The position numbers and the translations under genes were made by a program. From contig OW121741.1 in the NCBI GenBank assembly GCA_933228675.1, positions 116,235,248 through 116,299,247 of the forward strand: a DNA stretch of 64,000 bases, read 5' to 3'. Positions within the stretch are counted from its first letter, which is position 1, and each line of letters opens with the position of its first letter. The stretch is from Stomorhina lunata. Taxonomy: Eukaryota > Arthropoda > Insecta > Diptera > Rhiniidae. The notes beneath the pieces are model-generated. The model did not search any database, was not told the DNA's origin, and saw only the letters and a program-made list of their open reading frames with translations. This document shows, piece after piece, positions 52,901-58,900 of the stretch.

Positions 52901-55900
52901 ATACTTGTATCTCACAGCTAAAGTAGAACATAAACAGTATAAAAGTTTATTTTATGAAATGTCAACCAATGACATCTACCAACAGCCAATATTAAACTAT
53001 AGGAGAGACTTTTAGTCGCCATTTATATCAAGCAATCTTGATATTATTATGCACATTACGACTTATGATTACTATCAGGGATGGAAAATGGCTTTCTTAA
53101 TTTTGTATCAAATATGAAAACAAAATGTAATTTTTATACCATGATGGTAACATGGGATCTTATCTGATCCATTTTGATCCGAAAATCGATTTAAATTTAA
53201 CAATTAAAGTCCTTAAAAAAATCCAATTAAAAAGTAAGAGCGTTATATTCGGCTGTACCGAATCTTATATACCCACCATCAAGTTGTACGAGAATGCAGC
53301 TAATTCAAAATGTTGACCAAATATGGTATTATTGGTAAAATATTTGGACTAAATTCGGTTGCAGTAGTATAGTTCAACATTTAAAAGTATCTAAGTTGCA
53401 CAAAATGTTGTTCCATAAACGCGTATAGTTTAACATTAATAAGCTGTTAAAATTTTTCCGTTGTGCTTAATATGTAGTTAAGATAAACATGTTGATAGTA
53501 ACACGGCAGGTTCATATATTTTGTTAGGAGTTCCCAATGCATCTACCGTATACAAAGTCTGGACTTAGCTATCTTATTTCATAGGCGCAATCGTTATATA
53601 CTAAATGTACCTCCAAATCTTTTTGATTGTAGATATAAAAAAGGGGATCGGAATGTTGACCGATTGTCACAAAATTGTATATACTGGGTGGTATTTATAT
53701 ATATAAAGTTTATTATACCCTTCACCACCATAGGTGGAAAGGGTATTATAAGTTTGTGCTGATGTTTGTAACGCATAGAAATATTTGTCTTAGACCCACC
53801 TTTTAGTATACCAATAGACTTAGAATCACTTTCTGAGTCGATTTAGCGATGTCCGTCCATCCGTCTGGCTGGCTGGACGGCTGGCTGGCTGGACCCCCAT
53901 GTAAACCTTGTAATCAAACTACAGGTCGCAATTCTTAAGATAATTTGATGAAATTTGGCATAGATAATTTTTTTGACAATGGGACCATGGCTATTGAAAT
54001 TGGTCAAAATCGGTCCATTATTTATGGTACCTCCCATAGGTCCCACTTCCCGGAATTGATATATTGGCCACAAATATCAATATTTTTTCATGAAATTTAA
54101 AACAGATACTGCTTATGTAAACTTAAATCACCGTATTAAATTTCGGTCCACATTTGACCATAGCTCCCATACAAACTCTTCTTTAAAAACGCACTAAATG
54201 AGACAAAAAATCACTAAAACGCTCGTAAATCTAAAGATAATGAAAATGTTGAGTTTATTTTTCGCATACATAATTTTTGTAACAACTGTAGTCAACTTGC
54301 CAAATTTCGAGATAATCGGTCCACATTTGACTCTAGCTCTCATATAAGTGCAAATGACGGAAACAGGTTGAATATATAAGTTTTGAGAAAATGTTTGTAT
54401 GATGGCAAAATTTAGCAAATATTTGTCTTTATACAGGAAAAATAACACCTTTGACCTTAGTGGTGAAGGGTATCGTATGGCGGCTTGACCGACTATAGCG
54501 CTTTCTTACTTGTTTGTGTAAAATTTAGTGGCCATAGCTGTCACAGTTTATAATTTAAAAGCTTTTAACTGGTGTTTGTGGCATTTTAGTGGTTTCCAGG
54601 AGCGGTTTTTATATGAAAGCAATGGTCAAATATGGACCGATTCCTCTAAAATTTGACATGCTGACCAAAAGTTGCATAAAACTTTTCTGTTCTAAATTTA
54701 ATTGTCATTGATATTATAATTGTATTCAGTTTATCAGCATTAATGTGATTCCCGGGACAGGGCTCTACTGACTGTGATTTCAGTACACAGCTTCTATAAC
54801 ATATCAAAATAAGTTTTGTAAAATGTTGTCCTCTAGCTCTTGTAGTTAAGGAGCTTTTTTCTGACGGACATACGGTCATAACCCCCCTTTTCTTTTTGTA
54901 TTTTTGTGTTTCCGTAAGATTTGTATATTGGAGCTATGGTCAAATGATGATGATGAATTTTGCACACTGGCTGGCACTGAGATAAGACTTCCTCGTGCTA
55001 AATTTAGTGGTTATATCTGTTATAGTTTTAGATTTATTGGCATTTAAGTGTATTTTAATAAGTTTTTTGTATGGGAGCTACGACTAAATGTGAACCGATT
55101 TTGATGAAATTTTATATGCTGCCTAGGAATTATATAAAACTTCTATATACAAAATAGATAGTTATAGTTTGTTATTTATTAGCAAATAAGCGATTAGCCT
55201 AGGCGAGGTTATACGGAAGCTATGGTCAAATGTTAACCGATTTTGCCCAATTTCAATACCAAAATTTTCTTATAGATGAAGATTGTTTTCACTAAGTTTC
55301 AGCGAGCTCCTTTCGTTTAGGCATTATCGTGATTTCAACAGACAGACAGACATCGCTCAATCGTCTTAGAATTTCATAAGGATTCAGAATATATATCGTT
55401 TTTGGAATGACAATCTCAATATACCCCCCATTCTTTTTGATGGTGGGTATAATTATGCATTAAACATAGACAAAAATCTTATAAAATCAGAGTTATGAGC
55501 GTTTTAGAGATTTTTTTTCTCATTTAGTGCGTTTTTACAGAAGAGTTGGTATGGGAGCTAATGTCAAATTTGGACCGATTTCAACGAAATTTGGTATAAT
55601 GATTTTCGTTTACATAAGCAGTATTTGTTTAAAAATTGCATGAAAAAATATTGATATTTGTGGCCAAAATATCAATTCTGGGAAGTGGGACCTATGGGAG
55701 GTACCATAAATAATGGACCGATTTTGACGAATTTCAATGGTCCCAAAAATGATCTATGCCAAATTTCATCAAACTATCTTAAGAATTGCGACCTACACTT
55801 TGATTACATGGTTTGCATGGGGGTCCAGTCAGTCGTCCAGCCAGGCGGACGGACTGACATCGCTAAATCGACTCAGAAAGTGATTCTACTTAAAGGTCGG

Positions 55901-58900
55901 TCTAAGACAAATATTTCTATCCGTTACATACATCAGCACAAACTTATAATACCCTTTCCACCTATGGTGCTGAAGGGTATAAAAATGGTCTTACATCCAC
56001 CTTTTTAACACAAATTGTTCCAGTTCAATTTAAAATATAGAATTTTAAATATCGCACTTGTTCAATAAGAGGGTATTAACTCAAAATTTTTAAATTTTCA
56101 CTTTTTAGAAGAAATTGATGTGTAGTGGTCTTATCTATCCATTGTAAAAATCTGACATCATTTTCACTATAATTTCGCAAAAAAACTACAGTTTTACCCC
56201 TCTTCTTTATATGAAAGTAGTAGTAAAATAAAATAGTTTTTTGACTCTACTGAAAATTTTAAAATTTTGAGTTAATATGTATAACAAAGAAATTAATATA
56301 GTCGGGGGCTCGAACGATTCGGTGGTACACTAAACTCCTAAGGTCCGATTGTCAACAAATCTCGAAGATTTTGTAATGCTTAGAAAAATATCTAATAGTA
56401 TGAGAGCTAGGGTCAATTAGGTATCATTAGTCACGGGGTATTAAAGTGATTTTTAAATGAAGATCATGAATGGAAGGTACGTTTAAATACCAACTATTTT
56501 AAACAAAATATTATACAATCACTTACAGCGATCTTTTTTATATTATTTCTTAAATTCTCTGAAATTAAAAAAAAATTGTGGCGGTCAAGAACACACTTCT
56601 TAATTTCGACCTATTTAACACAATTTCAATAAATATGTCTACAAAATTTTTTTTGAACTTAAAATCAACTCAGAGTGTGACGCTGAGTCAATCGGAATAC
56701 TACAAGTTGGTCTCAGGTCCATTTCTATATGTTACCAACATCAGAGCAATGGGATAGAAAGTTAATAGTGTTATATAGCTAAACACATATGAAAATCAGT
56801 TTACAGTTTTCGTCTTTAAAAAAACTTCATAACTGAACAATATAAAATTAAAAATTGTATCAAGTAGAACTAATCAGATTAAAAATGTATCAAAAAAAGT
56901 ACAATTGTACCATGTTTGCCATCCCTGATTATGAGGGTTAAAGGAATCAAATCCATTGAAAATATTCTCCAATGTTCCAAATACGAGTTTGTGTCAATAA
57001 GTATTTTCTAATTGAAAAATTCAAATTACCCTTTTTAAGGGCCAATTGTAACTTGCCTCCTGTCTTAATAGGCAATTCACATATCTCAGTAGTTTCAATT
57101 TTGAATGATCACTTGAGTATGAAAAATCATTTCGCAAGATTGCTTTTTCGTTTGCTGACAATTAACTACAAAACACACCAAAGACCAAATAGTGGGTGAA
57201 TTGGCGCCAATTAAGGCAAAGGTGGTATAATACACACGGGGTATTATCCAAATTGCTTTAATAAGGAATTGAAAAAGACGATTTCATTTTATTGGGAAAG
57301 AAAATTAATATTTGTTTTATATATCCCTTTGACGTTTTATCGCTAATATTCTGTTTTTATATACATACATACAAATTAAATTATAAGGCTTTTAGTAAAA
57401 CATGTCATGTTTTTCGGAATTACTAGCTATAAAAAATGATTTTACTAAAGACGAATATATAACAATAGTTCAGTTTCTTTACTTTTTGGGTAAGTTCGGA
57501 CAAATGATGGTATCTTTGGACAAATAACTTCCCAAAAAGTACAGGAATGCAAAATACCAAAATGTTGGTCCACAATTGATTTATCTTGAAACATATTTAA
57601 ACAAATGTTTCTTAAACTAGTTTTTCTTCAAATTTCTTTTAAACCTGCATTTTCTATAGAAAAATTTTCGATAAAAATTTTTTCCTTAAGAAAAATTTTC
57701 GATAAAAAATTTTTTTATCAAAAAATTTTCTATAGAAAAATTTTTTTAGCAAAAAATTTTCTATAGAAAAATTTTTTTATCAAAAAATTTTCTATAGAAA
57801 AATTTTTTTATCAAAAAATTTTCTATAGAAAAATTTTTTTATCAAAAAATTTTCTATAGAAAAATTTTCGATAAATTTTTTTTTTTTTCTTAAAAAATTT
57901 GTTCTATAGAAAAATTTTCTCAAAAAATTTGTACTATAGAATAATTTTCGATACAAATTTTCGATGAAAATTTTTTTAAACATGCTCAAGAAAAAGTCTG
58001 TGTGGTTTTGAGTAAGAGGAGAATTGAAATTTGACTTACAATTTAGCAAAGACTTTAACCAGTATTGAGTACGGCAACACAATTGGATGAGTTTTTGGGT
58101 AACTACGGACTGGTTTGGACAGTTTCGTTATCCTAAAGGAACACAACTAATGTATGTATATAAAATATTGTTTTCATATATTCAAGTTAATTTACACCGT
58201 TCCTATTTAAAAACACCCCTAATTAATTAAAATCCTGCTGACGTTATATTGACATAAATAATGTTTGTATGAATATTTTAAATTCTTGAATATTTATATG
58301 TTTTCATATTAAAATAATTGTGAAACATAAATGACACTTGTCACACTAACTTATAAAAAATTTTGAAATAATAGCGGGTATTTTTTGTGTTATGTGAATA
58401 TACAGTGACATTTAAAGAACATAAATTAGTATGGCCGCATTAACTTTTAGTAATAATTCATATACAGGGTAGCTGATAAATTTTGCTACATTAAGTAACT
58501 CAAATAACTTTTTGTAAAGTTTATGTAATTTATTTTTTGTTAATTCATTTGAAAGTTAATGAATCGTTATAAATCGACAGGAATGCACCAAGCCAGAATC
58601 TATCAAACACCTATACCAAGCCAGAAGAGCTTATTAATTATCTACATGTTTGTAAAGCCTGGAATACTTTACAATCCCTAAAATTATTTACAAACCTCTG
58701 TCTAATTCAAGTTCTTTTTGACAAATAAAAAAGGCAATCAGCGCCTAAAGACCCTAACAGGCCATACTTTGAGGTCATGAAAAGAAAATGGCGATAAATG
58801 GATTAAGCACTCCAGGAACCCTATAACGATGCGACTAGAAATGCCATCGACTAGAATCCACAGGGAAGTCGAAAAATGGTAATATTTTGATCTCCTCTAG

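Noticed and set aside
57792..58082. 96-codon minus-strand frame rich in F, Y, K and R
   Set aside because: It is the translation of the 31-bp array 5. The periodic residues come from the DNA repeat. The same applies to 14320-14550 and 16916-17155.
57478..58130. Element bounded by TTTTTGGGTAA...CGGAC repeats around array 5
   Set aside because: The phrase occurs near 57485 and 58095 in direct orientation, but the match is short and imperfect. I could not show that it delimits an element.
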